DNA of 55,121 nt. Origin: Methylobacterium sp. Its GTDB lineage: Bacteria; Pseudomonadota; Alphaproteobacteria; Rhizobiales; Beijerinckiaceae. The notes under the pieces are model-generated. The model did not search any database. It was not told where the DNA came from and was given only the letters and a program-made list of their open reading frames with translations. The stretch covers positions 1 to 55,121 of the forward strand of contig PNLY01000026.1 in assembly GCA_013823325.1 (NCBI GenBank), read 5' to 3'. Made by a program: the position numbers and the translations under genes. Shown in pieces: positions 1-8,555 of this stretch (position 1 is the first letter of the stretch; each line of letters starts with the position of its first letter).

Positions 1-602
1 AGCTCGGTCGCGGCCAGCGCTTCCGACAGGTCGCGCGCCTCCTTGGCGACCCGCCAGGCATAGATGCCGGTGAAGCCGAGCCCGAGCAGGAGCGCGATCC
101 AGTTGCCGAGCTGATATTGCGGCGGCAGCAGCGGGCGCTCGCTCCCGGCCCAGGGTAGCGGCCAATGAAGAAAGACGAGCAGCGTCGCCAGCCCGGCGGC
201 GAGCAGGCCGAGCGCCAGCGTGTGCCGCGGCGGCAGCGCCGTCGCCGAGATCATCACCGGCGCCAGGAACAGGATCGCGAACGGATTCTGCAGGCCGCCG
301 GTTAGGTAGAGCAGGGCCGCGAGCTGGAGGATGTCGAAGCCGAGCAATGCCGTCGCTGCGCCCTCGCGCAGCCGGTGGCTGAGTGGGAAGCGGATGCGCA
401 GGGCGATGTTGAGCCAGGCCGAGACAGCGATGGCGAGGAAGCACCAGCCGAAGGGCAGCGAGAAGCCGAGCCCGAAATGCACGCCGGCGACGGCGGCGCT
501 CTGCCCGGCGATTGCGAGCCAGCGCAGGCGCACCAGCGTGTCGAGCCGCAGATGGCGCGGCGCACCTCCGGGGGCCGCTGGAATGAGGTCGGTGATCGTC
601 AC
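1..602 (-). CDS. regB: RegB/ActS/PrrB-type redox sensor histidine kinase, N-terminal part (3' end beyond the window)
   Basis: About 200 residues of a membrane sensor kinase are visible, read from a proposed GTG at 602-600; an in-frame stop near 651 limits upstream extension, and TTG at 611 or 620 are alternative starts. The segment is a run of hydrophobic helices (roughly residues 26-190) containing the motif GGLQNPF at residues 102-108, followed by LAPVMISATALP. In RegB/PrrB/ActS this heptad is the quinone-binding loop that senses the redox state of the ubiquinone pool. The family pairs with RegA/ActR to control respiration, carbon and nitrogen fixation. The H-box, redox cysteine and ATPase domain would lie beyond position 1, so catalytic integrity cannot be judged. 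It is divergent from phaZ with a 177-bp gap. Assignment rests on the heptad plus the LVRLRWLAIAGQ start of the first helix, both typical of the family. Confidence 0.85.
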   Translation of the reverse strand, partial: MTITDLIPAAPGGAPRHLRLDTLVRLRWLAIAGQSAAVAGVHFGLGFSLPFGWCFLAIAVSAWLNIALRIRFPLSHRLREGAATALLGFDILQLAALLYLTGGLQNPFAILFLAPVMISATALPPRHTLALGLLAAGLATLLVFLHWPLPWAGSERPLLPPQYQLGNWIALLLGLGFTGIYAWRVAKEARDLSEALAATE

Positions 603-692
603 GGCGCGCAATCTTCGCAATGCGGCGGCCGACTGGGGAAGACGAAACTGTGGCTAATCGGCATCACAAGGAAATCTTATCCCTTTGGACGA

Positions 693-720
693 TTGAATCG
701 GAACAATTTCTACTTAGGCT
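693..720 (+). promoter_or_regulatory. possible sigma70-like promoter for phaZ
   Basis: TTGAAT at 693-698 and TAGGCT at 715-720 are separated by 16 bp and lie in the only AT-rich part of the gap between the regB-like gene and phaZ. The match to a housekeeping promoter is moderate and no transcript start is known. Confidence 0.3.
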
Positions 721-728
721 GCATTCCC

Positions 729-741
729 TTGCTGCACTGCA
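729..741 (+). promoter_or_regulatory. TGC-rich site upstream of phaZ, possible PhaR (AniA) operator
   Basis: TTGCTGCACTGCA sits 38 bp before the phaZ start and just downstream of the proposed promoter. PhaR repressors of alphaproteobacterial PHB genes are known to recognise TGC/GCA-rich sequence, so the site fits both position and gene function. The match is by resemblance only. Confidence 0.3.
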
Positions 742-779
742 TCGTGAATGCGGCGCTGCGAAAGAGCGAAAGGGCCGCC

Positions 780-2081
780 ATGTCGTTCGCCTACCACGCC
801 TATGAGGCGGTTCATATGATGGTCAGCCCGGCGCGGGCCATGTCCGACGCCATGCAGCTCGCCTTCAAGAATCCGGCGAACCCGCTGACCTACACCCCGT
901 TCGGCCGCACGATCGCCGCCTCCTGCGAATTGTTCGAGCGCACCACCCGCCGTTACGGCAAGCCGGCCTTCGGTCTCGACACCACCACGATGAACGGCGT
1001 CAAGGTCGCAGTCGAGGAGCGCGTCGTCTGGCAGCGCCCCTTCTGCAACCTGATCTATTTCGACCGCAAGATCGAAGGCCGCCGCAAGCCGCAGCCCAAG
1101 GTGCTGCTGGTCGCGCCGATGTCCGGCCACTACGCCACGCTGTTGCGCGGAACGGTCGAGACCCTGCTTCCCGACCATGAGGTCTACGTCACAGACTGGA
1201 TCGACGCTCGCCTGGTGCCGCTGACGGCTGGCAGCTTCGACCTCGACGATTACATCGACTACGTCATCGCCATGCTGCACAAGCTCGGCCCCGACAGCCA
1301 TGTCATGGCCGTCTGCCAGCCTTCCGTGCCGGTGCTCGCCGCGATCGCGCGCATGGAAGCCGAGGGCGACCCCTCCTCGCCGCGCTCGATGACGCTGATG
1401 GGCGGGCCGATCGACACGCGCCGCTCGCCGACCGCGGTCAACCAGCTCGCAATGGAGCGCGGCACCGACTGGTTCCGCCGCAATTGCATCACCCGCGTGC
1501 CGTTCCCGCATCTCGGCGCCTTTCGCGAGGTCTATCCCGGCTTCATGCAGCTGTCGGGCTTCATGGCGATGAATTTCGACCGCCATCTCACCGCGCATTA
1601 CGACATGTACAAGCACCTGATCGCCGGCGACGGCGATTCGGCCGAGAAGCACCGCGACTTCTATGACGAGTACCTCGCGGTCATGGACCTGACCGCCGAG
1701 TTCTATTTGCAGACCGTCGACACCGTCTTCGTCAAGCATGCCCTGCCCAAGGGCGAGATGATGCATCGCGGCAAGCCGGTTGACCTCAAGGCGATCCGCA
1801 GTGTCGCGCTGATGACGGTCGAGGGCGAGAACGACGACATCTCCGGCGTCGGCCAGACCAAGGCGGCGCACGACCTGTGCGTCAACATCCCCGACGATAT
1901 GCGGGTCGAGTACCTGCAGAAGGGCGTCGGCCATTACGGCGTCTTCAACGGCTCGCGCTTCCGCTCGGAGATCGCGCCGCGCATCGCCGACTTCATGCTG
2001 ACCCTCGACATGAAGGCGGCCAAGGAGCGCCGCAACGACACCGCGGAAACGGCCCGCAAGGCGCTGAAGGTCGCAGGCTGA
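780..2081 (+). CDS. phaZ: intracellular polyhydroxybutyrate depolymerase
   Basis: A 433-residue protein that hydrolyses stored native PHB granules to 3-hydroxybutyrate, linking storage polymer to central carbon metabolism. It matches the short-chain intracellular depolymerase family in length and sequence. The lipase-like box has a cysteine nucleophile (AVCQPSVP, Cys179) and the C-terminal catalytic histidine lies in GHYGVFNG (His385); these agree closely with the Cys183/His388 positions known for the Ralstonia enzyme. No signal peptide is visible, consistent with cytoplasmic action. The open frame extends far upstream, but ATG 780 gives the family N-terminus (MSFAYHAYE) and follows the purine-rich AAGAGCGAAAGGG; the upstream extension shows no family resemblance. 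It converges on the rhuM-like gene with 6 bp between stops. Confidence 0.93.
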   Translation: MSFAYHAYEAVHMMVSPARAMSDAMQLAFKNPANPLTYTPFGRTIAASCELFERTTRRYGKPAFGLDTTTMNGVKVAVEERVVWQRPFCNLIYFDRKIEGRRKPQPKVLLVAPMSGHYATLLRGTVETLLPDHEVYVTDWIDARLVPLTAGSFDLDDYIDYVIAMLHKLGPDSHVMAVCQPSVPVLAAIARMEAEGDPSSPRSMTLMGGPIDTRRSPTAVNQLAMERGTDWFRRNCITRVPFPHLGAFREVYPGFMQLSGFMAMNFDRHLTAHYDMYKHLIAGDGDSAEKHRDFYDEYLAVMDLTAEFYLQTVDTVFVKHALPKGEMMHRGKPVDLKAIRSVALMTVEGENDDISGVGQTKAAHDLCVNIPDDMRVEYLQKGVGHYGVFNGSRFRSEIAPRIADFMLTLDMKAAKERRNDTAETARKALKVAG

Positions 2082-2087
2082 AGGCAG

Positions 2088-3116
2088 CTAGCGCCGGGGC
2101 CGCTTGGGCAGGCCCTTCGCCTCGGCGGCGAGTTCGGCGATCTGTGCTTCGGCCTCGCGCTGGCGTTCCAGTTTCCGTTGGCGATCGAAGGCGAGGTACT
2201 GCGCTTCGGCGCGCGCTCTCGCTTGGTCTGCGCTGACCGAGCCGCCGCCGTCGAGCACGGCACGGCCGAGCTGCTGCAATTGCCTGTCGAGCAATTCGCG
2301 AGCGTCTTCCATCATGACGAGACGTCCGAGCGCGAGTTGGTCCTCGAAGATGTCGAGCAGGATCGAAGTCAGGCGGTTGAGTTCCTTGATCTCGGCATCG
2401 GCGAGATAGTTTTTTGAGGTGGCGACATCCTTCTTCCGGATATCGTCAGACGGCCATGTCTGCAGACCCATGTTCGGCGCCTCGCAATCGGCGCGTTGGG
2501 CTACGATCTCGGCCGGCGTGTGCGAGGTCACGGCATAGACCAGTTTCGCCTGGACGCGCTGGTAGAAGCTCCTGGCGGCCTCGCTCGACCCGTCATAGTC
2601 CTGGCAGAGCGAGCAGATCCGGCGCAGCTCGGCATAAAGGTTTGCTTCCTCGGAGCGCAGATCGCGGATGATCTCGCGCAGCTCGGCGATGCGGTCGAAG
2701 CCGCCGGGCTCCTTCAGCCGGCGCGTGTCGACGACGAAACCCTTCCTGGCGAACTGGACGAGGATGCCGGTGGCCCAGCGTCGGAACAGCGTCGCCTGCG
2801 CCGAGGACACGCGGTAACCGACCGAGATCACCATATCGAGGCTGTAGAGAGTGGCCGGCCTGCCTGTACTTGTTTGCGTTTTTTGCAAAGAAGTCGATTC
2901 GTCGAGTTCTCTCTCCTCGTAGATGTTGGCGATGTGCCGGGAGATGGTTGAGACGTCGCGGCCAAACAGCTGCCCGATCTGCGCCTGCGTCATCCAGAGC
3001 GTTTCGCCCTCATAGCGGATGTCGATCCGAAGGCCCTTCTCGCTGCCGTAGACGAGGAAGAGATCGCCGGTCTCGGCCTCCTTTTCCAAGCGAACCGGTT
3101 CATTCTGGTTGGCCAT
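2088..3116 (-). CDS. RhuM (virulence RhuM) family protein
   Basis: A 342-residue soluble protein from ATG 3116; a longer frame to 3194 exists but MANQNEPVRL is the natural start. The N-terminal third holds a KilA-N/BRO-like DNA-interaction region with the segment WMTQAQIGQLFGRDVSTISRH followed by IYEERELDE, then LDMVISVGYRVSS and a FRRWATGIL motif, which together define the RhuM family. The remainder is predicted helical and charged, ending in AKGLPKRPRR. The family was named from Salmonella SPI-3 and is spread widely on genomic islands and near restriction or toxin-antitoxin genes; the biochemical role is unknown. Here it stands alone, convergent with phaZ (6 bp) and divergent from the YgjP-like gene (173 bp), so it is probably a recently acquired accessory gene. 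No partner toxin or restriction gene is seen. Confidence 0.85.
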   Translation of the reverse strand: MANQNEPVRLEKEAETGDLFLVYGSEKGLRIDIRYEGETLWMTQAQIGQLFGRDVSTISRHIANIYEERELDESTSLQKTQTSTGRPATLYSLDMVISVGYRVSSAQATLFRRWATGILVQFARKGFVVDTRRLKEPGGFDRIAELREIIRDLRSEEANLYAELRRICSLCQDYDGSSEAARSFYQRVQAKLVYAVTSHTPAEIVAQRADCEAPNMGLQTWPSDDIRKKDVATSKNYLADAEIKELNRLTSILLDIFEDQLALGRLVMMEDARELLDRQLQQLGRAVLDGGGSVSADQARARAEAQYLAFDRQRKLERQREAEAQIAELAAEAKGLPKRPRR

Positions 3117-3289
3117 GCGCGCCTCTGATTCAAGCAAGAACAAACAGAATACAAAACGCCCGCAAGAGGCAAGCGGATCGCCGGCGATACACAATCACCG
3201 CCGCGGGTTTTCGTCAGCGAAGTCGCACGCGTCGCGCGGGGTGCGCCGCCCCCTTCCGCTTCCGCTGCGAATCCCGCACAATCGCTGGG

Positions 3290-4030
3290 ATGCGGTTCTC
3301 CCTGTTCAGGCGCCAGCCCGATCCCGACCGGATCGAGGTCGCCCATGCCGGCACGCTCTACCCGGTCACCGTCAAGCGGCGCGCGACGGCGCGCCGGCTG
3401 ACGCTGCGCGTCTCGCAGGCGACCGGCGAGATCACCCTGACCCTGCCCGAGCGTGTCGACTTCACCACCGGCCGCGTCTTCGCCGAGAAGCATGGGGGCT
3501 GGATCGCGGCGCGCATGGCCAAGCGCCCGCAGGGCGTCGCCTTCGAGCCCGGGGCCGTCGTGCCGCTGCGCGGCGTCCCGCACAGGATCGTGCACTGGAC
3601 CAAGGTCCGCGGAGTGACCCGCGCTGCGCTCTCGGCCGAGGGCGAGCCGATCATCGCGGTCTGCGGCGAGGCGGCCCATGTCGCGCGCCGGGTCAGCGAT
3701 TTCCTGCGCCGCGAGGCCCTGGCCGACCTCGAGAAGGCGGTGCGCACCCATACCGCCGTGCTCGGCATTCCCGCCCGCAAGATCACCTTGCGCGACACCA
3801 CCAGCCGCTGGGGTTCATGCTCCTCGAAGGGCCATCTCAGCTTCTCCTGGCGCCTGATCCTCGCGCCGGCGCTGGTGCTCGACTATCTCGCTGCCCATGA
3901 GGTCGCGCATCTCAAGGAGATGAACCATTCGCACCGCTTCTGGGCGCTGACGCACAAGCTCTGCCCGCGCACCGAAGAGGCTGAGGCCTGGCTCAAGCGC
4001 CATGGCGCGAGCCTGCACGGCTATGGTTGA
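3290..4030 (+). CDS. YgjP-like zinc metallohydrolase (DUF45, SprT/M48-like)
   Basis: A 246-residue protein of the YgjP (DUF45) family. The C-terminal half has the metal site HEVAH at residues 203-207, followed by KEMNHSHRFW, which supplies the third histidine, and the upstream family signature SRWGSCSSKGHLSFSW. The family is predicted to be a zinc-dependent hydrolase or protease; its substrate is not established. No signal peptide or membrane segment is visible, so a cytoplasmic location is likely. ATG 3290 was chosen because the family alignment begins at RIEVAHAG, about 15 residues in; the open frame upstream is shadow. The stop overlaps the stop of the convergent DUF4105 gene by 10 bp. Confidence 0.9.
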   Translation: MRFSLFRRQPDPDRIEVAHAGTLYPVTVKRRATARRLTLRVSQATGEITLTLPERVDFTTGRVFAEKHGGWIAARMAKRPQGVAFEPGAVVPLRGVPHRIVHWTKVRGVTRAALSAEGEPIIAVCGEAAHVARRVSDFLRREALADLEKAVRTHTAVLGIPARKITLRDTTSRWGSCSSKGHLSFSWRLILAPALVLDYLAAHEVAHLKEMNHSHRFWALTHKLCPRTEEAEAWLKRHGASLHGYG

Positions 4031-5037
4031 GCGCGCGCGGTTGGCACGCCCTCGCGGATGACTCGCGAGAAGTCCGGGCTGTCGGGCGTCAGGCTGCGCG
4101 CCTTCTCGCCGATATGGCTCAGCTTCACCAGCTCGTCGAGCGGCATGTCCTGGCGCACCGAGCCGATGTCGCGGAGGTAGCCGGGCAGATAGCCCGAGAG
4201 CAGCACGCGCGGGTCGAGCGGCAGCGAGAACTTCCAGGCAGGCGCGACCTGGCCGACGAGGTGATAGACCACGGTCGTGCAATTGGTCGTCAGCGTATTG
4301 TACCAGCGCGGCTGCTGCGCCAGCCGGTTGATGTCCGCGGCATAGGCGAGCAAGAGGTCGCGCGCCTGCTGCGGCGTGGCGCTCAGCCGGAACAGGCGGG
4401 TGTCCTCGCCGCGCGCCTGGGTCCTGAGGCCGATCAGGTCGCGCTCGTCGGCCACGACATAGGCCATCTCGTAATTGCGGAAGAAGCCGGCCAGCGCCGA
4501 CCATTCCTCTCCCTTCTCACGCCGGATCTCGATCGAGATCGTGAGGGGATCGCTGTCGGCGAAGGTGAAGCTGAGCAGTAGATGCGCGATCGCCTCGCCC
4601 GACCAGTAGGACAGGAAGAGGTCGGCGCCCTGGATGCGCGAGAGGTCGTAGCTGCGGGTTTCCCAGCGCTGATTGTAGTCGGCTTCCGTGCGCCAGGTGA
4701 AATGGCGCAGATTGGTCACGGTCAGCCGGTTCTCGGCGACGCTCATCTGCGGCAGATGCGCCAGCTCCGGAATCCAGTTCCGCTCATGCGAAGGCTTGAG
4801 CCCGGCCCACCAGCCGAGCAGGCCGAGGAAGAGCACGGCGAAGGCGAGCGGCAGGCGCGGTGCCCCACTCCAGATGCCGATCGTGCCGGCGAGGCCCGCA
4901 AGGCCGAAGCCGATCGCACCGACGATGCCGATCGCGCCGGGCATACGGAAGATCAGGAGCCCGGCGCCCCAGGCGGTGGCGCCGAGGGTTGCGAGCGTCA
5001 GCAGAAGCTGCAGGAGAACGAAAAAGAGGCGGCTCAT
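4021..5037 (-). CDS. DUF4105 (Lnb N-terminal-like) membrane protein
   Basis: A 338-residue protein with two or three N-terminal hydrophobic helices (residues about 1-90, including LFFVLLQLLLTLATLGATAW) followed by a soluble domain. That domain carries the DUF4105 features: FTWRTEADYNQRWETRSYDL, LLSFTFAD and the Cys-centred NTLTTNCTTVV near residue 255. DUF4105 occurs in papain-like folds with a proposed Cys/His catalytic centre, and the NC motif here fits the nucleophile; a protease or amidase role in the periplasm is inference. The start at 5037 gives a clean N-in membrane topology. It converges on the YgjP-like gene with a 10-bp overlap and ends 35 bp from the pckA stop on the same strand. 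Confidence 0.82.
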   Translation of the reverse strand: MSRLFFVLLQLLLTLATLGATAWGAGLLIFRMPGAIGIVGAIGFGLAGLAGTIGIWSGAPRLPLAFAVLFLGLLGWWAGLKPSHERNWIPELAHLPQMSVAENRLTVTNLRHFTWRTEADYNQRWETRSYDLSRIQGADLFLSYWSGEAIAHLLLSFTFADSDPLTISIEIRREKGEEWSALAGFFRNYEMAYVVADERDLIGLRTQARGEDTRLFRLSATPQQARDLLLAYAADINRLAQQPRWYNTLTTNCTTVVYHLVGQVAPAWKFSLPLDPRVLLSGYLPGYLRDIGSVRQDMPLDELVKLSHIGEKARSLTPDSPDFSRVIREGVPTARAQP

Positions 5038-5072
5038 CGCCGCCTCTCATAGCATGCTGAACTGCGCTCCGC

Positions 5073-6683
5073 TCAAGCGGCGAGGGAGCTCGTCGGTGCG
5101 GCCGCCTTCACGGCGTCGTCGACATGGGCTTCGAACTTCTCGAAATTCTTGGCGAACATGCCGACCAGTTTCTTGGCCGTCTCGGCGAAGGCGGCTTTGT
5201 CGGCCCAGGTCTTGACGGGATAGAGGATGTGCGGCTCGACGCCGGGCACCGAAGTGGGAACGGCGAAGCCGAAATAGGGATCCCGGCGGAAATCGGCGCG
5301 GTTGAGCGAGCCGTCGAGCGCCGCCGTCAGCAGGCGACGCGTCACGCGGATCGGCATGCGCCGGCCGGTGCCGTAGCCGCCGCCGGTCCAGCCGGTGTTC
5401 ACCAGCCAGCAGTCGACATGGTGCTTGGCGATGAAGTCGCGCAGCAGATTGGCGTATTCCGACGGATGGCGCGGCAGGAAGGGCGAGCCGAAGCAGGTCG
5501 AGAACTCCGGCTGCACGCCGACGAGCCCCCGCTCGGTGCCGGCGACCTTGGCGGTGTAGCCGGAGAGGAAATGGTACATCGCTTCGGCCGGGGTCAGCTT
5601 GGCGATCGGCGGCATCACGCCGAAGGCGTCGGCGGTCAGCATCACGATGTTCTTCGGCGTGCCGGCCCGGCCGGTGCGCGAAGCGTTCGGGATGAAGTCG
5701 AGCGGATAGGCCGAGCGGGTATTCTCGGTCTTGGTCTCGTTGTCGAAATCGACCTCGCGCGAGATCGGATCCATCACGATGTTCTCGAGCACGGTGCCGA
5801 AGCGCTGCGAGGCCGCAAAGATCTGCGGCTCGGCCTCGGCCGAGAGCCGGATCGTCTTGGCGTAGCAGCCGCCTTCGAAATTGAAGATGCCCTCCTTCGA
5901 CCAGCCATGCTCGTCATCGCCGATCAGGGTGCGCTCGGGATCGGCCGAGAGGGTGGTCTTGCCGGTGCCTGAGAGACCGAAGAAGATCGCCGGGTCGTCC
6001 TTGGAGCCGACATTGGCCGAGCAATGCATCGGCACCACGCCCTTCGCGGGCAGGGTGTAGTTCAGATAGGTGAAGACCGATTTCTTCATCTCGCCGGCAT
6101 AGGCGGTGCCGCCGATCAGCACGATCTTGCGCGAGAAGTCGATGGCGATCACGGTTTCGCTTCGGCAGCCATGGCGGGCCGGATCGGCCTTGAAGCTCGG
6201 CAGGTCGACGATCGTCAACTCAGGCACGTAGCTCGCGATCTCGCCGGCCTCGGGCCGGATCAAGAGGTTGCGGATGAACAGCGAGTGCCAGGCCATTTCG
6301 GTGAAGACCCGCGCCTTGACGCGGTGGGCCGGATCGGCACCGCCATAGAGGTCCTGCGCGAACAGTTCCTTGCCCTCGGCGTGCTTGATGAAGTCGCCGA
6401 GCAGGGTCTCGAACTGCTCCGAGGAGATCGCGCCGTTATTGTCCCACCAGACGGTATTCTCGGTCAGCGCGTCCTTGACGACGAACTTGTCCTTGGGCGA
6501 GCGGCCGGTATGGCTGCCGGTATCGGCGCAAAGCGCGCCGCCGCGGGCGAGCTGGGATTCGCCGCGCCGCAGCGATTCCTCATAGAGGCGCGCTGCCTCG
6601 AAGTTCCAGTAGACCGCCTTGAGCCCGCGGAAGCCGAATGAGTCGGCGCCGCTGGCCGGGTTGACGTGACCGATGGTCTCCAC
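5073..6683 (-). CDS. pckA: phosphoenolpyruvate carboxykinase (ATP)
   Basis: A 536-residue enzyme that converts oxaloacetate plus ATP to phosphoenolpyruvate and CO2, the first step of gluconeogenesis. The kinase P-loop GLSGTGKTT is at residues 236-244, preceded by MHCSANVG and followed by IGDDEHGW, which binds the metal; RSPKDKF and the lysine/histidine metal ligands are also present. The start is GTG 6683, chosen because an AGGAGG Shine-Dalgarno lies 8 bp upstream and because the resulting length equals the family norm; the longer open frame to 6815 adds 44 atypical Arg/Pro-rich residues. The position next to chvI-chvG is conserved in Rhizobiales, and in Agrobacterium and Sinorhizobium ChvI-type regulators affect pckA expression. 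Confidence 0.97.
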   Translation of the reverse strand: METIGHVNPASGADSFGFRGLKAVYWNFEAARLYEESLRRGESQLARGGALCADTGSHTGRSPKDKFVVKDALTENTVWWDNNGAISSEQFETLLGDFIKHAEGKELFAQDLYGGADPAHRVKARVFTEMAWHSLFIRNLLIRPEAGEIASYVPELTIVDLPSFKADPARHGCRSETVIAIDFSRKIVLIGGTAYAGEMKKSVFTYLNYTLPAKGVVPMHCSANVGSKDDPAIFFGLSGTGKTTLSADPERTLIGDDEHGWSKEGIFNFEGGCYAKTIRLSAEAEPQIFAASQRFGTVLENIVMDPISREVDFDNETKTENTRSAYPLDFIPNASRTGRAGTPKNIVMLTADAFGVMPPIAKLTPAEAMYHFLSGYTAKVAGTERGLVGVQPEFSTCFGSPFLPRHPSEYANLLRDFIAKHHVDCWLVNTGWTGGGYGTGRRMPIRVTRRLLTAALDGSLNRADFRRDPYFGFAVPTSVPGVEPHILYPVKTWADKAAFAETAKKLVGMFAKNFEKFEAHVDDAVKAAAPTSSLAA

Positions 6684-6849
6684 TGGCAATTCCTCCTGCC
6701 GAGAAGCCGTCGCCTGGCAAGGCCGGCGTCGTGATTGGAGCGGGGTTGACCCCACTATGGCCCGATGGACCGGTGACGTGGAGGGCTCTTTAGGCGGATG
6801 ATGACGCCGGCTCAAGTCACGAGGTCGGCTCGCAGATGGTCACAGCGGA

Positions 6850-6864
6850 TTTAAATCGTTTAAA
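6850..6864. repeat. AT-rich TTTAAATCGTTTAAA motif in the pckA/HugZ gap
   Basis: Two TTTAAA palindromes separated by TCG, in an otherwise GC-rich intergenic region. A close relative, TCTAAATCGGTTTAA, lies at 19248-19262. Both lie just beyond a stop codon as well as upstream of a divergent or tandem gene. Function unknown. Confidence 0.4.
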
Positions 6865-6891
6865 AAATTCAGCTGTGGTGAATCGCCGCGC

Positions 6892-7641
6892 TCAGGCGGC
6901 TTCGCGCGCCTTGCCGGCGAGGGCGACGAGGGTCTTGCGCAGCGCGTCAGGCGTGGTCACAGGCTCGTCGAAGGGCAGGCGCAAGGCCCTGTCGCCGAGC
7001 ATCAGGTCGGCGCCGTCGGGATCGACACCGGAGAGGCGCCAGGCGCCCTCCTCGCCGCCGAGCAGCCTCGTGGCGTAGAGCCCGATCGCTTCGGCATGGT
7101 CCTCGTTCATATGGTCCACGGCGCCTTCCTCAGCCTCGACCAGCGCCCCGGCCTGCGAGCAGTCGCTGAGCACGTCACTTGCCTCGAGTTCATAGGCCCG
7201 GCCGAAGCCGCCATTCAGGCTGGCGCGCTGGAGCCTGAGCGCGAAGAACGAGAAATCGGGAAAATCGACGTAAAGCGAGGCTTTCGGCTGGCGCGCCAGG
7301 AAGCGGCGGCGCACGCGCCGGCCGAAATCGCTGTCGCGCTCGACCTTTTCGGCGCTCGCCAGCAGCGTGATCCGGGCATGGGCGAGCGGGTCGCCCTTGC
7401 CGCCGGGAGCGATCAGCAGCGAGCAGCGCGGATCGGCGATCAGGTTGCCGGTATGGCCGGAGAGCGAGGACACCAGGATCAGCGGCGTGCCGTCCATATC
7501 GGTGGCGAGGCTGGTCAGGCTCGCGAAGGGGTGCCCCTCCGGCGTCAGCGTCGCCAGGGAGGCCGAGCGCGCGCTGCGCAGGAGGCCGCGCGCCAGTCCG
7601 CGTGCGCTGGCATCTGTCGGCCTGATCGGATCGGTCGCCAT
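6892..7641 (-). CDS. HugZ-like protein (split-barrel flavin/haem domain plus DUF2470)
   Basis: A 249-residue soluble protein. Residues about 20-160 resemble the pyridoxamine-phosphate-oxidase-like split barrel (LLRSARSASLATLTPEGHPF, then SSLSGHTGNL), and residues about 175-245 form the DUF2470 module with the signature DHMNEDHAEAIGLY. This domain pair is that of the HugZ/HutZ family, some members of which bind haem and degrade or transfer it; others are uncharacterised, so haem work is only inferred. The start ATG 7641 gives MATDPIRPTD and avoids a low-complexity N-terminal extension. It lies between pckA and chvI, reading with pckA and divergently from chvI with a 148-bp gap that must hold both promoters. 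Confidence 0.85.
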   Translation of the reverse strand: MATDPIRPTDASARGLARGLLRSARSASLATLTPEGHPFASLTSLATDMDGTPLILVSSLSGHTGNLIADPRCSLLIAPGGKGDPLAHARITLLASAEKVERDSDFGRRVRRRFLARQPKASLYVDFPDFSFFALRLQRASLNGGFGRAYELEASDVLSDCSQAGALVEAEEGAVDHMNEDHAEAIGLYATRLLGGEEGAWRLSGVDPDGADLMLGDRALRLPFDEPVTTPDALRKTLVALAGKAREAA

Positions 7642-7789
7642 GGCACTTTTCGCTATCTTGCAGGTTTTCTGGGGCGAGACGTAGCGAAACCGCCTTGGCT
7701 TGGCTAGATTGCAGCCATGCTTTGGCCGTTCTCGCGCGAGAGTGGACCCTTTGATTGTAACGCCAGCACACAAAGAGCCGGAAAAGCTT

Positions 7790-8491
7790 ATGCCAACCAT
7801 TGCGCTGGTCGATGACGACCGCAACATCCTGACCTCGGTTTCGATCGCATTGGAAGCCGAGGGCTATCGCATCCAGACCTATACGGATGGCGCCTCGGCT
7901 CTCGACGGGCTGAAGCAGAATCCGCCCGACCTCGCCATCTTCGACATCAAGATGCCGCGCATGGACGGGATGGAGCTGCTGCGCCGCCTGCGCCAGAAGT
8001 CGGACCTGCCGGTGATCTTCCTGACCTCGAAGGATGAGGAGATCGACGAGCTCTTCGGCCTGAAGATGGGCGCCGACGACTTCATCCGCAAACCGTTCTC
8101 GCAGCGCCTGCTGGTCGAGCGCGTCAAGGCGATCCTGCGCCGGGCCGGCGGCAAGGATGCGAGCGCAGTCGTCCGCACCGAGGACGCCAAGGCGCTGGAG
8201 CGTGGCCTGCTGCGGATGGATCCGGAGCGCCACACCTGCACCTGGAAGGGCGAGCCGGTGACGCTGACCGTCACCGAGTTCCTGATCCTGCAGTCGCTGG
8301 CGCAGCGCCCCGGCGTGGTCAAGAGCCGCAACGCCCTGATGGACGCGGCCTATGACGACGAGGTCTATGTCGACGACCGCACCATCGACAGCCACATCAA
8401 GCGCCTGCGCAAGAAGTTCAACCAGGTCGATGTCGAGTTCGACATGATCGAGACGCTCTACGGCGTCGGCTACCGCTTCAAGGAGACCTGA
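7790..8491 (+). CDS. chvI: two-component response regulator ChvI
   Basis: A 233-residue OmpR/PhoB-type regulator. The receiver domain (residues 1-120) has the acidic pair DDD at 8-10, the phospho-acceptor Asp52 in [10 protein letters not shown], the conserved Thr/Ser in FLTSKDEE and the Lys in RKPF. The C-terminal winged helix (about 130-230) ends in YGVGYRFKE, typical of the subfamily. ChvI with ChvG (ExoS) and, in many rhizobia, ExoR senses acid or envelope stress and controls exopolysaccharide, motility and host-association genes. The chosen start [10 protein letters not shown] matches the family; the open frame upstream is not conserved in style. chvG follows 64 bp downstream, so the two probably form one transcript. 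Confidence 0.95.
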   Translation: MPTIALVDDDRNILTSVSIALEAEGYRIQTYTDGASALDGLKQNPPDLAIFDIKMPRMDGMELLRRLRQKSDLPVIFLTSKDEEIDELFGLKMGADDFIRKPFSQRLLVERVKAILRRAGGKDASAVVRTEDAKALERGLLRMDPERHTCTWKGEPVTLTVTEFLILQSLAQRPGVVKSRNALMDAAYDDEVYVDDRTIDSHIKRLRKKFNQVDVEFDMIETLYGVGYRFKET

Positions 8492-8555
8492 GAAGCATTC
8501 CTGGCGCGGCCATGACGACGCTTGCGCGCGCGCCGGGACAGGGTAAGAGCCGCCC

